This document shows, one piece after another, positions 15,745-23,895 of a DNA stretch of 39,074 bases. Below the pieces are notes generated by a model, which saw nothing but the letters and a program-made list of their open reading frames with translations, did not search any database and was not told the origin of the DNA. Position 1 is the stretch's first letter. Each line of letters starts with the position of its first letter. Location of the stretch: positions 1-39,074 of the forward strand of contig NZ_JARWOP010000306.1 in NCBI RefSeq assembly GCF_029868745.1. The letters run 5' to 3'. The position numbers and the translations under genes are program-made. This DNA comes from Nocardia wallacei. GTDB lineage: Bacteria; Actinomycetota; Actinomycetes; Mycobacteriales; Mycobacteriaceae.

Positions 15745-17802
15745 CTACACGCCGATGGTGCCGCCGTCCTTCCACACCGCTACCACCGACGGTCGCGGCT
15801 GCGAGGAACCGCCGTCGGGCCAGTGCGACGCGGGCTTGTCCGCCGAGGCGCCGTCGACCTCGCCCGGATGCTGCACGCAGACCATGACCCGCTTCTCGGT
15901 CACCACCGGTCCACAGGTCTCCGCTCCCTTGGGCACGGTGAGGAATTGCTTGGTCTCACCGCGCCGCTCGCCCTCGAGCACCACCGAGAACAGGCCGTCG
16001 TTGGATTTCAGCGCGTTGCCGTCGGTGGATATCCACAGGTTGCCGTAGGGGTCGAAGGCCAGGTTGTCCGGGCAGGAAATGGGGCTGACCTTGGTCTTGT
16101 CGAAGCCCGCGAAGTAGGTGTCGGCCGCCTGGGGATCGCCGCAGACCAGCAGCAATGACCAGGTGAACGCCGTGCCCCGGTGGTCGTCGGTGAGCTCGAG
16201 GATCTGACCGTTCTTGTTCTGGTTGCGCGGGTTCGCCTCGTCCGCGGCGGCCTTGCCCTCGGCGCCACGGTTGCTGTTGTTGGTGAGGGCCACGTATACC
16301 TTGCCGGTCTTCGGGTTCGGCTCGAAGTCCTCGGGGCGGTCCATCTTGGTGGCGCCCACCTTGTCGCCGGCCACCCGGGTGAACACCGCGACCTCCTCGG
16401 CGGACATGCCCTCGACCAGCGACGTGCCCTTGCCGTCGGCGGCGGTCTGCAGGATCGGAATCCACTGTCCCTTACCGGTGAATCCCTTGTCCGACGGCAT
16501 CTTTCCGCTGCCGTCGACCTGATCCGGGTGATCGCCGGTCAGTTTCGCGACGTAGAGGGTGCCCTCGTCGAGGATCGTCATGTTGTGCTTGCGGGTCGCC
16601 GCCGTGTTGCCCTGCTGAATCTTCTTGGCGGAGACGAACTTGTACATGTACTCGAAGCGCTCGTCGTCGCCGGAGTACGCCACCACGGTGCCGTCGGACG
16701 TGACGTAGATGTTGGCGGACTCGTGCTTGAACCGGCCCAGGGCGGTGTGCTTGATCGGCGCCGCGGTCGGGTCCCAGGGGTCGAGTTCGACGATGTAGCC
16801 GAAGCGGTTCGACTCGTTGGGTTCCTGCGCCACGTCGAAGCGCTTGTCGAAACGCTCCCAGTGCCGCGGCATCTCGCCCTGGCCCGCGCCCGGATGCCCG
16901 AGGCCGTAGCGCTTGCCGCGGTCCTGCGCGACCGGGTCGGCCAGCACCCCGGCGAAGTACTGGTTGAAGTTCTCCTCGCCGGACAGCACCGTGCCCCACG
17001 GGGTGACTCCGCCGGAGCAATTGTTCAGTGTCCCCAGCACTTTCGTTCCGGTCGGGTCGGTGGAGGTCTTCAGCAGAGCGCTGCCCGCCGCCGGGCCGGT
17101 CACGGTGAATTCGGTGGTGCCGGTGACACGCCGGTTGTAGCGGCCGAGCACCGGGGTCAGCTTGCCCGACCCCGACTCGCCCTTCACCTCGACGACCGAA
17201 AGGCCGTGCGCCGCAAGGCTTATCTCGAATTGCTCGCGGGTCGGCGCGTCCGGGACGTAGCCGGTGAACATGTGCGGCTCGGTGGTGTATTCGTGGTTCA
17301 CCACCAGCAGGTAGGAGTCGGACTGCCCCTCGATGGGCAGCAGTGCCGCGAAGTCGTTGTTGTAGCCGAACTGCTCGGCCTGCGCGGCCGCGGTCTGTTT
17401 ACCGAAGTCGAAGGCCGGCGCGCCCGGGAGCACGGGATCGCCCCAGCGGATGACCACCGACTGTTGATAACCGTCGGGGGTCACCACCGCGTCCTGGGTA
17501 TTGGGCGCCACGGCCGGGAAAGCCGTGCCCGTGCCGGGACTGCTGTTCCCGGCGGGCTCGGGCTCGTCGTCCCCGCAGGCCGCAAGGACCGTGCCCGCCC
17601 CGGCGGCCAGCACGACCGCCGCACTGCCCCGCAGCAACCGCCGGCGCGAGATCGACGCGACGATATCGCCGAAGTACTCACCGTCCGAGGTGTTGGGCAC
17701 CTCGTGGAAACAGGCGTTTCCACACTTGTAGGCGCAGGTGGTCGAGGAGCGCGACGAGCGGCCGTCGTGCGTCACGAACAGAGACAAAGGCTTGAGATTC
17801 AC
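15745..17802 (-). CDS. phoX: PhoX-family (DUF839) secreted phosphatase
   Basis: This 685-residue protein belongs to the PhoX family of alkaline phosphatases, which use calcium and iron and release phosphate outside the cytoplasm. A twin-arginine signal with S-R-R-R-L-L-R-G and a hydrophobic stretch ending AACG lies at about residues 52-77, after a roughly 50-residue N-terminal extension typical of PhoX. The body contains L-S-G-E-E-N-F-N-Q-Y-F, V-E-L-D-P-W-D-P and R-P-E-D-F-E-P-N-P-K-T-G-K-V-Y-V-A-L-T-N, which provide acidic metal ligands. The C at 76 in A-A-C-G-D might also make it a lipoprotein. GTG start after GGAGCG. A PHO-box-like repeat lies upstream. Confidence 0.85.
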   Translation of the reverse strand: MNLKPLSLFVTHDGRSSRSSTTCAYKCGNACFHEVPNTSDGEYFGDIVASISRRRLLRGSAAVVLAAGAGTVLAACGDDEPEPAGNSSPGTGTAFPAVAPNTQDAVVTPDGYQQSVVIRWGDPVLPGAPAFDFGKQTAAAQAEQFGYNNDFAALLPIEGQSDSYLLVVNHEYTTEPHMFTGYVPDAPTREQFEISLAAHGLSVVEVKGESGSGKLTPVLGRYNRRVTGTTEFTVTGPAAGSALLKTSTDPTGTKVLGTLNNCSGGVTPWGTVLSGEENFNQYFAGVLADPVAQDRGKRYGLGHPGAGQGEMPRHWERFDKRFDVAQEPNESNRFGYIVELDPWDPTAAPIKHTALGRFKHESANIYVTSDGTVVAYSGDDERFEYMYKFVSAKKIQQGNTAATRKHNMTILDEGTLYVAKLTGDHPDQVDGSGKMPSDKGFTGKGQWIPILQTAADGKGTSLVEGMSAEEVAVFTRVAGDKVGATKMDRPEDFEPNPKTGKVYVALTNNSNRGAEGKAAADEANPRNQNKNGQILELTDDHRGTAFTWSLLLVCGDPQAADTYFAGFDKTKVSPISCPDNLAFDPYGNLWISTDGNALKSNDGLFSVVLEGERRGETKQFLTVPKGAETCGPVVTEKRVMVCVQHPGEVDGASADKPASHWPDGGSSQPRPSVVAVWKDGGTIGV

Positions 17803-17854
17803 AATCGCTCCTCGAATGGTCCGGCGATGCGCACGCTAAACGCATCGCGCGAGC

Positions 17855-17876
17855 CGCAGGAGACGAACGAGTGAAC
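17855..17876 (-). promoter_or_regulatory. possible PhoP-binding PHO box upstream of phoX
   Basis: On the minus strand, GTTCACTCGTT is followed directly by CGTCTCCTGCG. This matches the two 11-bp direct repeats of the actinobacterial PHO box, with the first unit near consensus and the second carrying about three mismatches. It lies 53-74 bp upstream of the phoX start, the right place for activation in low phosphate. The call comes from motif similarity only. Confidence 0.35.
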
Positions 17877-17902
17877 TTCCGACCAATTAGGCGACCCTCA
17901 GA

Positions 17903-18631
17903 TCACAGCACCTGCGAGAGGAACTGCCGCAGCCGCGGGGTCCCGGCGTCGTCGAAAAGCCGCTCCGGCGCACCGGATTCGACCACGGTGCCCTGATCCA
18001 TGAACACCACGCTGTCGGAAACCGAGCGGGCGAAACCCATCTCGTGCGTGACCACGATCATGGTCATGCCGCCCGCCGCCAGGTCCGCCATCAGCGCCAG
18101 CACGCCCTTGACCAGTTCGGGATCCAGCGCCGAGGTCGCCTCGTCGAACAGCATCAGCTCCGGTTTCATCGCCAGTGCCCGCGCGATGGCGACGCGCTGC
18201 TGCTGGCCGCCGGACAGATTGCCCGGGCGGGCGTCGGCGCGGGCGGCGAGGCCCACGGTCTCGAGCTGTTCGACCGCCACCGCGCGCGCCGCGTCCTTGG
18301 ACAGGCCGCGCAGCTTGCGCGGGCCCAGCGCCACATTGTCCACAACGGTCATGTGCGGGAAGAGGTTGAAATGCTGGAACACCATGCCGATGCGCTGGCG
18401 CAGCTTGTCCGGATCCTCGCCGAGTACCGAGACGCCGTCGATGAGCACATCGCCGGAGTCCGGTTCGTGCAAGCGGTTCAGTACGCGCAGCAGCGAGGAC
18501 TTGCCCGATCCGGACGGGCCGATCACGGTGGTGGTCTTCCCGGCGGCGACATGGATGTCGACACCGCGCAGCACCTCGTTGCCGCCCAGGGTGAGACGCA
18601 GATCGGTACCGGTCAGGGAGGAACTGCTCAT
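17903..18631 (-). CDS. polar amino acid ABC importer ATPase (GlnQ-like)
   Basis: This 242-residue ATPase has Walker A GPSGSGKSS, the Q-loop segment VFQHFNLFPHMTVVDNV, signature LSGGQQQR and Walker B LMLFDEATSALDPE. It is closest to the GlnQ/HisP type, which powers uptake of polar amino acids. The ATG at 18631 overlaps the stop of the fused binding protein-permease gene (ATGA), so the two are one transport unit. The substrate is not evident from the ATPase. Confidence 0.88.
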   Translation of the reverse strand: MSSSSLTGTDLRLTLGGNEVLRGVDIHVAAGKTTTVIGPSGSGKSSLLRVLNRLHEPDSGDVLIDGVSVLGEDPDKLRQRIGMVFQHFNLFPHMTVVDNVALGPRKLRGLSKDAARAVAVEQLETVGLAARADARPGNLSGGQQQRVAIARALAMKPELMLFDEATSALDPELVKGVLALMADLAAGGMTMIVVTHEMGFARSVSDSVVFMDQGTVVESGAPERLFDDAGTPRLRQFLSQVL

Positions 18632-20439
18632 GCTCCGCGTCCTTCCGTGACGACAGCCTGTTCGACGGGCTCGGCCGGATTCTCCCGCCGCCCGGTCCGC
18701 AGCCTGCGATCGATGTAGTTGACCAGATGGGTCAGCGGAATGGTCAGCAGCAGATAGACCAGACCGGCGGCGACCAGCGGGGACAGGTTGCCGGTCTGCG
18801 CGTTGAGGTCGCGCCCGACGGCGAACAGTTCGCGCTGCGAGGCCAGCAGGCCCAGGAAGTAGATCAGCGACGAATCCTTGATCAGCGCGATGAACTGGTT
18901 CATCAGCGCGGGCAGCACGCGGCGCACCCCCTGCGGAATCACCACCAGCGTCATCGCCTGCCGGTAGCCGAATCCGATGGCGCGGGCGGCCTCCAGCTGT
19001 CCGGCCTCCACCGACTGGATGCCGGACCGGAAGATCTCGCCGATGTAGGCGGCGGCCAGCAGTGCCAGCGCGACCGCGCCGAGCCAGTACGGGTTGTTGC
19101 CGGTGAGGTTCTTGACCACCGGCCCGATGCCGAGCCCGATCAGCAGAATGATCACCACCGCGGGCAGGCCGCGGAAGATATCGGTGTAAATCCTTGCGGG
19201 CCAGCGCAACCAGCGTGTCCGCGAGATACCGGCGACCGCCAGCAGCATGCCCAGCAGGGTGCCCAGCACGCCCGAAACCAGCGCCAGGATCAGGGTATTC
19301 GGCAGACCGGTCTTGACGAGGTCGGGAAAAGCCTTGCGGTACAGCGACCAATCGAAGAACGTGTCGCGCAGTTGCGCGAGCGTCGACTTCGGCGCCGACT
19401 GCGCGGTGGCGGTGTTCTGGTGCTCGGCGGCGATCTTGTCGAAGTCCGGCAGCTGCGGCAGCGGGGCCGCCTTGGAGCCCGGCTTCCAGCCCGGCGGGAA
19501 GGAGCGCGGCGCCCAGTCGGAGTAGAGCCTCGCGTAGGTCCCGTCGGCGATGACCGCGTCCAGGCCCGCGTTGAGGGCGTCGATGAGGGGCTGGTTGTTC
19601 TTGCGCACCGCCCAGGCGGTGAAGTTGTCCAGGCTGAAGGTGTTCTGGACGATCGAAGTCGAGTCGCCCGGCTTGACCGCGCCCGTGGCCTGCGCCGACG
19701 GCGCCACCCACGCGTCGATCTGCCCGGATTTCAGGTTCGCGTAGGCGGTGTTGTAGTCCGGGAACTTCACCGGATCGAGCTTCAAGGTGTTGACGACGTA
19801 TTCGTCCTGCACCGTGCCCTGCACCACGCCGATCCGGACGCCGGATTTCAGGTCCGAGAAGCCCTTGACGGGGCTGCCGTTCTGGACGACCAGCGAGAAG
19901 TACCCGAAGTCGTAGCCGTTGGTGAAGCCGACCAGCTGGCGGCGCGCGTCGGTGGTGGTGATGCTCGACGAGCCGGCGTCGAAGCGACCGTTGGCCACCT
20001 GAGCCAGCAGGCCCGCGAACTCGGTGCCGGAAAACTCCACCTGCAGGCCGAGTTTCGCGCCGACCGCCTTCAGCAACTCGTTGTCGAATCCGGTGAATAC
20101 GCCCTGGCCGTTCACGCAGATGCTCGGCGGGGCGTCCGACAGGGTGCCGACGCTCAGCTTGCCCGGTGTGAGCAGACCCAACTTGCCGATGTCGATGCCG
20201 TCCAGCGGGACGGTGCGCTCGGTGGTGAACCGGTCGGCGCCCGCATCGGGCCCCGTGGCCAGGTTGGCCGGGGCCGCCGAGGCCGACTCGACACCCGGCG
20301 GGGCGCACAATCCGCTGCTTGCCGATGAATTGCTGCTGTCCGAGCCGCAGGCCGTGAGGAACAGCAGACTCAGCACCGAAAACACCGCTAGCAGCGCACG
20401 GGATCGCGACACGGACGAACGGACCATAGGCGAGAACAT
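18628..20439 (-). CDS. fused amino acid-binding lipoprotein and ABC permease
   Basis: This 603-residue protein joins two subunits normally encoded separately. Residues 1-31 are a lipoprotein signal ending LLFLTAC, with C31 as lipidation site. Residues about 90-320 form a family 3 solute-binding domain (G-F-D-N-E-L-L-K-A-V, F-A-G-L-L-A-Q-V-A-N-G-R-F-D). Residues about 375-585 form a HisM/GlnP-type permease with several helices and the ATPase-docking loop E-A-A-R-A-I-G-F. Such fusions are known in actinobacteria and Gram-positives. The start at 20439 lacks a clear Shine-Dalgarno; an ATG at 20427 is possible. It begins 19 bp after the YeiH-like gene, so they may be cotranscribed. Confidence 0.85.
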   Translation of the reverse strand: MFSPMVRSSVSRSRALLAVFSVLSLLFLTACGSDSSNSSASSGLCAPPGVESASAAPANLATGPDAGADRFTTERTVPLDGIDIGKLGLLTPGKLSVGTLSDAPPSICVNGQGVFTGFDNELLKAVGAKLGLQVEFSGTEFAGLLAQVANGRFDAGSSSITTTDARRQLVGFTNGYDFGYFSLVVQNGSPVKGFSDLKSGVRIGVVQGTVQDEYVVNTLKLDPVKFPDYNTAYANLKSGQIDAWVAPSAQATGAVKPGDSTSIVQNTFSLDNFTAWAVRKNNQPLIDALNAGLDAVIADGTYARLYSDWAPRSFPPGWKPGSKAAPLPQLPDFDKIAAEHQNTATAQSAPKSTLAQLRDTFFDWSLYRKAFPDLVKTGLPNTLILALVSGVLGTLLGMLLAVAGISRTRWLRWPARIYTDIFRGLPAVVIILLIGLGIGPVVKNLTGNNPYWLGAVALALLAAAYIGEIFRSGIQSVEAGQLEAARAIGFGYRQAMTLVVIPQGVRRVLPALMNQFIALIKDSSLIYFLGLLASQRELFAVGRDLNAQTGNLSPLVAAGLVYLLLTIPLTHLVNYIDRRLRTGRRENPAEPVEQAVVTEGRGA

Positions 20440-20458
20440 TAGCCGGAAACCCTACCCA

Positions 20459-21565
20459 TCAGTCGACCACGCCCCAGTGCAACACCCGCACGGTGAACAG
20501 CACCAACCCCAGCGACACCGTCGCCACCACGACCAGCCCGACCACCGCCACCGCCAGCGGCCGCCATCCGCTGCGGCCGAGTTCACGGAAATCGGTGTTG
20601 AGACCGACCCCGGCGAAGGTGAGCAGGAACGCCCACTTCGACACATTGCCCAGATTGGCGAGCTGCGGCTTGTCGATCCAGTGCACCGTCGCGAGCGCGG
20701 ACACCGCCAGGAAGCCGAGCACGAACTTGGGGAACTTCGCCCACACGAACGCCGCCTTGGCGCGCAGTCCCGGGGCCAGCGTGTCGGCCTCGCCGCGCGC
20801 GGCCCAGTACAGGGCGAAGCCGAGCACCACGAACCCGATCAGCGCGTTGCGGGTCGATTTCACCAGCACCGCCAGCTTGCCCGCGGCGTCGGAGTAGGCG
20901 TAGCCGGTGGCGGTGGTCTCGGCGGTGTTGTCCACGGCCAGGCCCGCCCACAGGCCGAACTCGTGATCGGTCAGCCCGAGGCCGTGGCCGATCGCGGGCA
21001 GGGTGAACAGCGCCACCGCGCCAAGGGTCAGGATCGCCGCGATCGCGTAACCCACATCGGCGTTGCGGGCCCGGATGGCGCCGCGCGCGGCCACGATCGC
21101 CGACACCCCGCAGATCGAAGTGCCCACGGCCAGTAGCGAACCCAGCTTCCCGGACAGGCCAAGCAGCCGGGCGACGGTGAGGATGATCGCGCCCGCCACC
21201 GTCATATCGATGAGGATCAGCACGAAGCTGGTGCCGCCGAGTTTCGCGACGTCACCGAGCACGAAGCGGGAACCCAATGCGACGATGCCCACTTTGAGCC
21301 AGAACTCGTAGGTGCCGATGCCCGGCTTGAAGATCCGGGGCACGCCAACGGTATTGGCGATGATCAGCCCGAAAACGATGGCCCACAGCACGTATTCGAT
21401 ATCGGGAAAGCGCCAGTGGTGGTCGTGGGCCAAGTCGTTCACCCAGGTCTGGGTGTACTTGCCGAGCAGACCGACGGCGATCAGCAGGACGATACCCGGC
21501 AGATAGGCCAGCGCGCCGCGCAGTGCTCCGGATTCCGCTGCCGGAGTGGAGGTTTCGGTGGTCAT
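20459..21565 (-). CDS. YeiH/UPF0324-type membrane exporter (putative sulfate/sulfite exporter)
   Basis: This 368-residue integral membrane protein has about ten helices. It shows family hallmarks such as L-W-A-I-V-F-G-L-I-I-A-N, G-I-V-A-L-G-S-R-F, G-T-S-I-C-G-V-S-A-I-V-A and V-G-L-N-T-D-F. UPF0324 (YeiH) proteins are annotated as putative sulfate exporters; direct evidence for the substrate is thin. It is preceded by a 50-residue single-helix protein ending 4 bp before its ATG, and followed 19 bp later by the fused amino acid importer. The context suggests sulfur or anion handling, but that is inference. Confidence 0.75.
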   Translation of the reverse strand: MTTETSTPAAESGALRGALAYLPGIVLLIAVGLLGKYTQTWVNDLAHDHHWRFPDIEYVLWAIVFGLIIANTVGVPRIFKPGIGTYEFWLKVGIVALGSRFVLGDVAKLGGTSFVLILIDMTVAGAIILTVARLLGLSGKLGSLLAVGTSICGVSAIVAARGAIRARNADVGYAIAAILTLGAVALFTLPAIGHGLGLTDHEFGLWAGLAVDNTAETTATGYAYSDAAGKLAVLVKSTRNALIGFVVLGFALYWAARGEADTLAPGLRAKAAFVWAKFPKFVLGFLAVSALATVHWIDKPQLANLGNVSKWAFLLTFAGVGLNTDFRELGRSGWRPLAVAVVGLVVVATVSLGLVLFTVRVLHWGVVD

Positions 21566-21569
21566 CGAG

Positions 21570-21722
21570 TCACCACGGGATCTTCGGCAGCACGTCGGCG
21601 GCGGCGAGCAGCACGACGACCCCCGCGACGATCACCGCCCACCAGTCGACGCCGATCCGCCGCCATACCGAAGCGGACGCCGCCGCATCTTCCGGCGCGG
21701 GCGCAGCACCCGGTTCACTCAT
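21570..21722 (-). CDS. 50-residue single-pass membrane protein upstream of the YeiH-like exporter
   Basis: A small gene encodes an alanine-rich start, then R-R-I-G-V-D-W-W, one strong hydrophobic helix (about residues 28-44), and a short tail ending D-V-L-P-K-I-P-W. Its TGA lies 4 bp before the exporter's ATG, so the two are almost certainly coupled, and it keeps the codon usage of its neighbours. It may be an accessory or stabilising subunit of the exporter. It has no recognised domain and the start has only a weak purine-rich stretch (GGGAG) upstream. Confidence 0.6.
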   Translation of the reverse strand: MSEPGAAPAPEDAAASASVWRRIGVDWWAVIVAGVVVLLAAADVLPKIPW

Positions 21723-21739
21723 GGCCGAACTCCCTCATC

Positions 21740-21774
21740 GCGGCTGATCCCGGTGCATTCCCGCGACCAGCCGC
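21740..21774 (-). promoter_or_regulatory. hairpin in the leader of the small-protein/YeiH operon
   Basis: A 7-bp perfect stem (GCGGCTG at 21740-21746 with CAGCCGC at 21768-21774) encloses 21 nt, ending about 18 nt before the start codon of the 50-residue protein. It could influence translation initiation. No known riboswitch class was recognised. Confidence 0.3.
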
Positions 21775-21787
21775 CATGATGAACCGC

Positions 21788-21809
21788 ATCACCTCCCGGG
21801 GGAAGTGAT
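21788..21809. promoter_or_regulatory. 22-bp near-palindrome upstream of the YeiH operon
   Basis: Positions pair outward-in as ATCAC with GTGAT and then TCCC with GGGA apart from one mismatch pair, about 66-87 bp upstream of the small-protein start. The size and symmetry suit an operator for a dimeric regulator; no adjacent regulator gene is present. It may also be part of the intergenic end of the LLM gene. Confidence 0.35.
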
Positions 21810-21835
21810 GGAATCAGCCCGATTCGATCGCCGAA

Positions 21836-22630
21836 TCAGGCGATGCCGGTGACGGACTCAGGATTGAATTCGTCGCGCCAGCGGATGGCCTCGACCAGGG
21901 TGGAGAGGTCGTAGTCGGGACCGTCGGTGCCCACGGTGAAGGTGGTGGCGCCCGCGGCCACCAGGGCCGGGGCCTTGTCGGCGCCGGGCCAGTCCACCGA
22001 GCGCTCGATGTCCTCCGGGTCGGTGCCGACGGCCGCGCAATGGTCGGCGAGGATCTTCGACTTGCGTTCCAGCACATCGAGATCCGCGAAGGTGTGCCAG
22101 ATGTCGCCGTACTCGGCGACCAGCCGCAGCGTCTTCTTCTCGCCGCCGCCACCGATGAGGATCGGGATGTCGCGCACCGGCTGCGGGTTGAGCTTCTTCA
22201 ATCGGCTGTCGATGCGGGCCAGGTATTCCTTCAGCAGGTTCAGACGCGTTCCCGCCGTACCGAATTCGTAGCCGTACTCGTCGTAGTCCTTCTCGAACCA
22301 GCCCGCGCCGATGCCGAGGATCAGGCGGCCGCCGGAGATGTGGTCCACGGTGCGGGCCATGTCGGCCAGCAGATCCGGATTGCGGTAGCCGCCGCCGGTG
22401 ACCAGCGCGCCCAGTTCGACCCGTTCGGTCTGCTCGGCGATGGCGCCGAGCATGGTCCAGCACTCGAAGTGCGCACCGTCGGGGTCGCCGTAGAGGGGAT
22501 AGAAGTGGTCCCAGTTGAACACGATGTCGACGCCCGCATCCTCGGCGCGGAGCACGGCGTCGCGGATCAGTGCGTAGTCGGGGGCGTGCTGGGGCTGTAG
22601 TTGAACTCCGATCCGAACGGGTCGGGCCAT
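21836..22630 (-). CDS. F420-dependent LLM-class oxidoreductase
   Basis: This 264-residue TIM-barrel protein belongs to the luciferase-like monooxygenase class, whose actinobacterial members mostly use coenzyme F420. Visible landmarks are the opening R-I-G-V-Q-L-Q-P-Q-H, F-N-W-D-H-F-Y-P, the L-G-A-L-V-T-G-G-G-Y-R-N-P segment, D-H-I-S-G-G-R-L-I-L-G-I-G-A-G-W-F and P-I-L-I-G-G-G-G. The F420 or FMN choice cannot be settled here. ATG is preceded by GAGGAGG 4 bp away. It diverges from the SugC-like ATPase gene across 138 bp. Substrate unknown. Confidence 0.85.
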   Translation of the reverse strand: MARPVRIGVQLQPQHAPDYALIRDAVLRAEDAGVDIVFNWDHFYPLYGDPDGAHFECWTMLGAIAEQTERVELGALVTGGGYRNPDLLADMARTVDHISGGRLILGIGAGWFEKDYDEYGYEFGTAGTRLNLLKEYLARIDSRLKKLNPQPVRDIPILIGGGGEKKTLRLVAEYGDIWHTFADLDVLERKSKILADHCAAVGTDPEDIERSVDWPGADKAPALVAAGATTFTVGTDGPDYDLSTLVEAIRWRDEFNPESVTGIA

Positions 22631-22768
22631 AGCTCCTCCTCGCGGTGTCGATGCTTCGCAGGCGAGGCTACCCGTCCGGGCAGTAGGATTCCCGACTGCG
22701 GCCGCGCCGCACCACCCCTCTACTCGGATCGTCCGGCACGTTCCTGCCGGTGAAGGGATTGATTCACG

Positions 22769-23857
22769 ATGGCCACGGTCACCTTCGACCGCGCGACCCG
22801 GCTGTACCCGGGCGCCACCGAACCCGCCGTCGACCAGCTGAACCTCGAGATCGCCGACGGCGAATTCCTGGTCCTGGTCGGTCCGTCTGGATGCGGCAAG
22901 TCCACCTCGCTGCGCATGCTCGCCGGGCTCGAGGACGTCGACGGCGGGCGCATCCTGATCGGCGACAAGGACGTCACCGCGGCCGAGCCCAAGGAACGCG
23001 ACATCGCGATGGTGTTCCAGAACTACGCGCTCTACCCGCACATGACGGTCGCGGACAATATGGGTTTCGCGCTCAAGATGGCGAAGGTGGCCAAGACGGA
23101 GCGGGACCAGCGGGTGCGCGAGGCGGCCGCGCTGCTCGATCTCGAACAGTACCTGGACCGCAAGCCCAAGCAGCTGTCCGGCGGCCAGCGCCAGCGGGTG
23201 GCGATGGGCCGGGCGATCGTGCGGCAGCCGCAGGTGTTCCTGATGGACGAGCCGCTGTCGAACCTGGACGCCAAGCTCCGCGTGCAGACCCGCACCCAGA
23301 TCGCACAGTTGCAGCGACGCCTCGGCACCACGACCGTCTACGTCACCCACGATCAGGTGGAGGCGATGACCATGGGCGACCGGGTGGCGGTGCTGAAAGA
23401 CGGTCTGCTGCAACAGTGTGCGACGCCGCGCGACCTGTACCGGGATCCGGCGAATCTGTTCGTCGCGGGGTTCATGGGCTCTCCGGCGATGAACCTGTTC
23501 ACGCTGCCGATCGAGGACGCGGGGGTGGTGCTGGGCGGTCACACGCTGCCGGTGCCGCGCACGGTCGCCGACGCCGTACGGGAAACCGTCGTGGTGGGCA
23601 TCCGGCCGGAGCACTTCGACCTCGCCGGATCCGGTGACGGTATCGCGATGGAGGTCGACGTGGTCGAGGAACTCGGCTCCGACGCCTACATCTACGGCCG
23701 CACCCTCGGCGCGGACGGCGCCACGGGCACCGGCGAGACCATCGTGGCGCGGGCGGACTGGCGCAATCCGCCGGCCAAGGGCGAAAAGCTCTCCCTCACA
23801 GCGACTTCCGAGCACATCTACTTCTTCGCGCCGGAGGACGGCAGCCGCCTGAACTGA
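22769..23857 (+). CDS. sugC-like: SugC/UgpC-type sugar ABC importer ATPase
   Basis: This 362-residue ATPase is of the MalK/UgpC/SugC type that energises carbohydrate importers. It has Walker A GPSGCGKST (38-46), Q-loop N-Y-A-L-Y-P-H-M-T, signature LSGGQRQR, Walker B VFLMDEPLSNLDAK and the H-loop Y-V-T-H-D-Q. A C-terminal OB-fold regulatory domain (about 240-362) contains V-G-I-R-P-E-H-F. No permease or binding protein is adjacent. The LpqY-SugA-SugB-like genes at 29.4-32.7 kb lack an ATPase, so this may be their partner or a shared ATPase for several importers, as MsiK is in Streptomyces. Confidence 0.88.
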   Translation: MATVTFDRATRLYPGATEPAVDQLNLEIADGEFLVLVGPSGCGKSTSLRMLAGLEDVDGGRILIGDKDVTAAEPKERDIAMVFQNYALYPHMTVADNMGFALKMAKVAKTERDQRVREAAALLDLEQYLDRKPKQLSGGQRQRVAMGRAIVRQPQVFLMDEPLSNLDAKLRVQTRTQIAQLQRRLGTTTVYVTHDQVEAMTMGDRVAVLKDGLLQQCATPRDLYRDPANLFVAGFMGSPAMNLFTLPIEDAGVVLGGHTLPVPRTVADAVRETVVVGIRPEHFDLAGSGDGIAMEVDVVEELGSDAYIYGRTLGADGATGTGETIVARADWRNPPAKGEKLSLTATSEHIYFFAPEDGSRLN

Positions 23858-23869
23858 CCCTCGAACGCG

Positions 23870-23895
23870 CCCTCGACGCCTCAGAGCGTCGAGGG
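23870..23895. terminator. bidirectional terminator-like hairpin between the ATPase and HxlR genes
   Basis: A perfect 10-bp GC-rich stem (CCCTCGACGC with GCGTCGAGGG) closes a 6-base loop. It lies just after the SugC-like stop and includes the last codons of the convergent HxlR gene. Only a short T run (CATTTCCC) follows, so termination may be partial. Confidence 0.6.

Noticed and set aside
16180..17874. A 564-codon plus-strand open frame opposite phoX
   Set aside because: It mirrors phoX codons in reverse; there is no start signal or domain.
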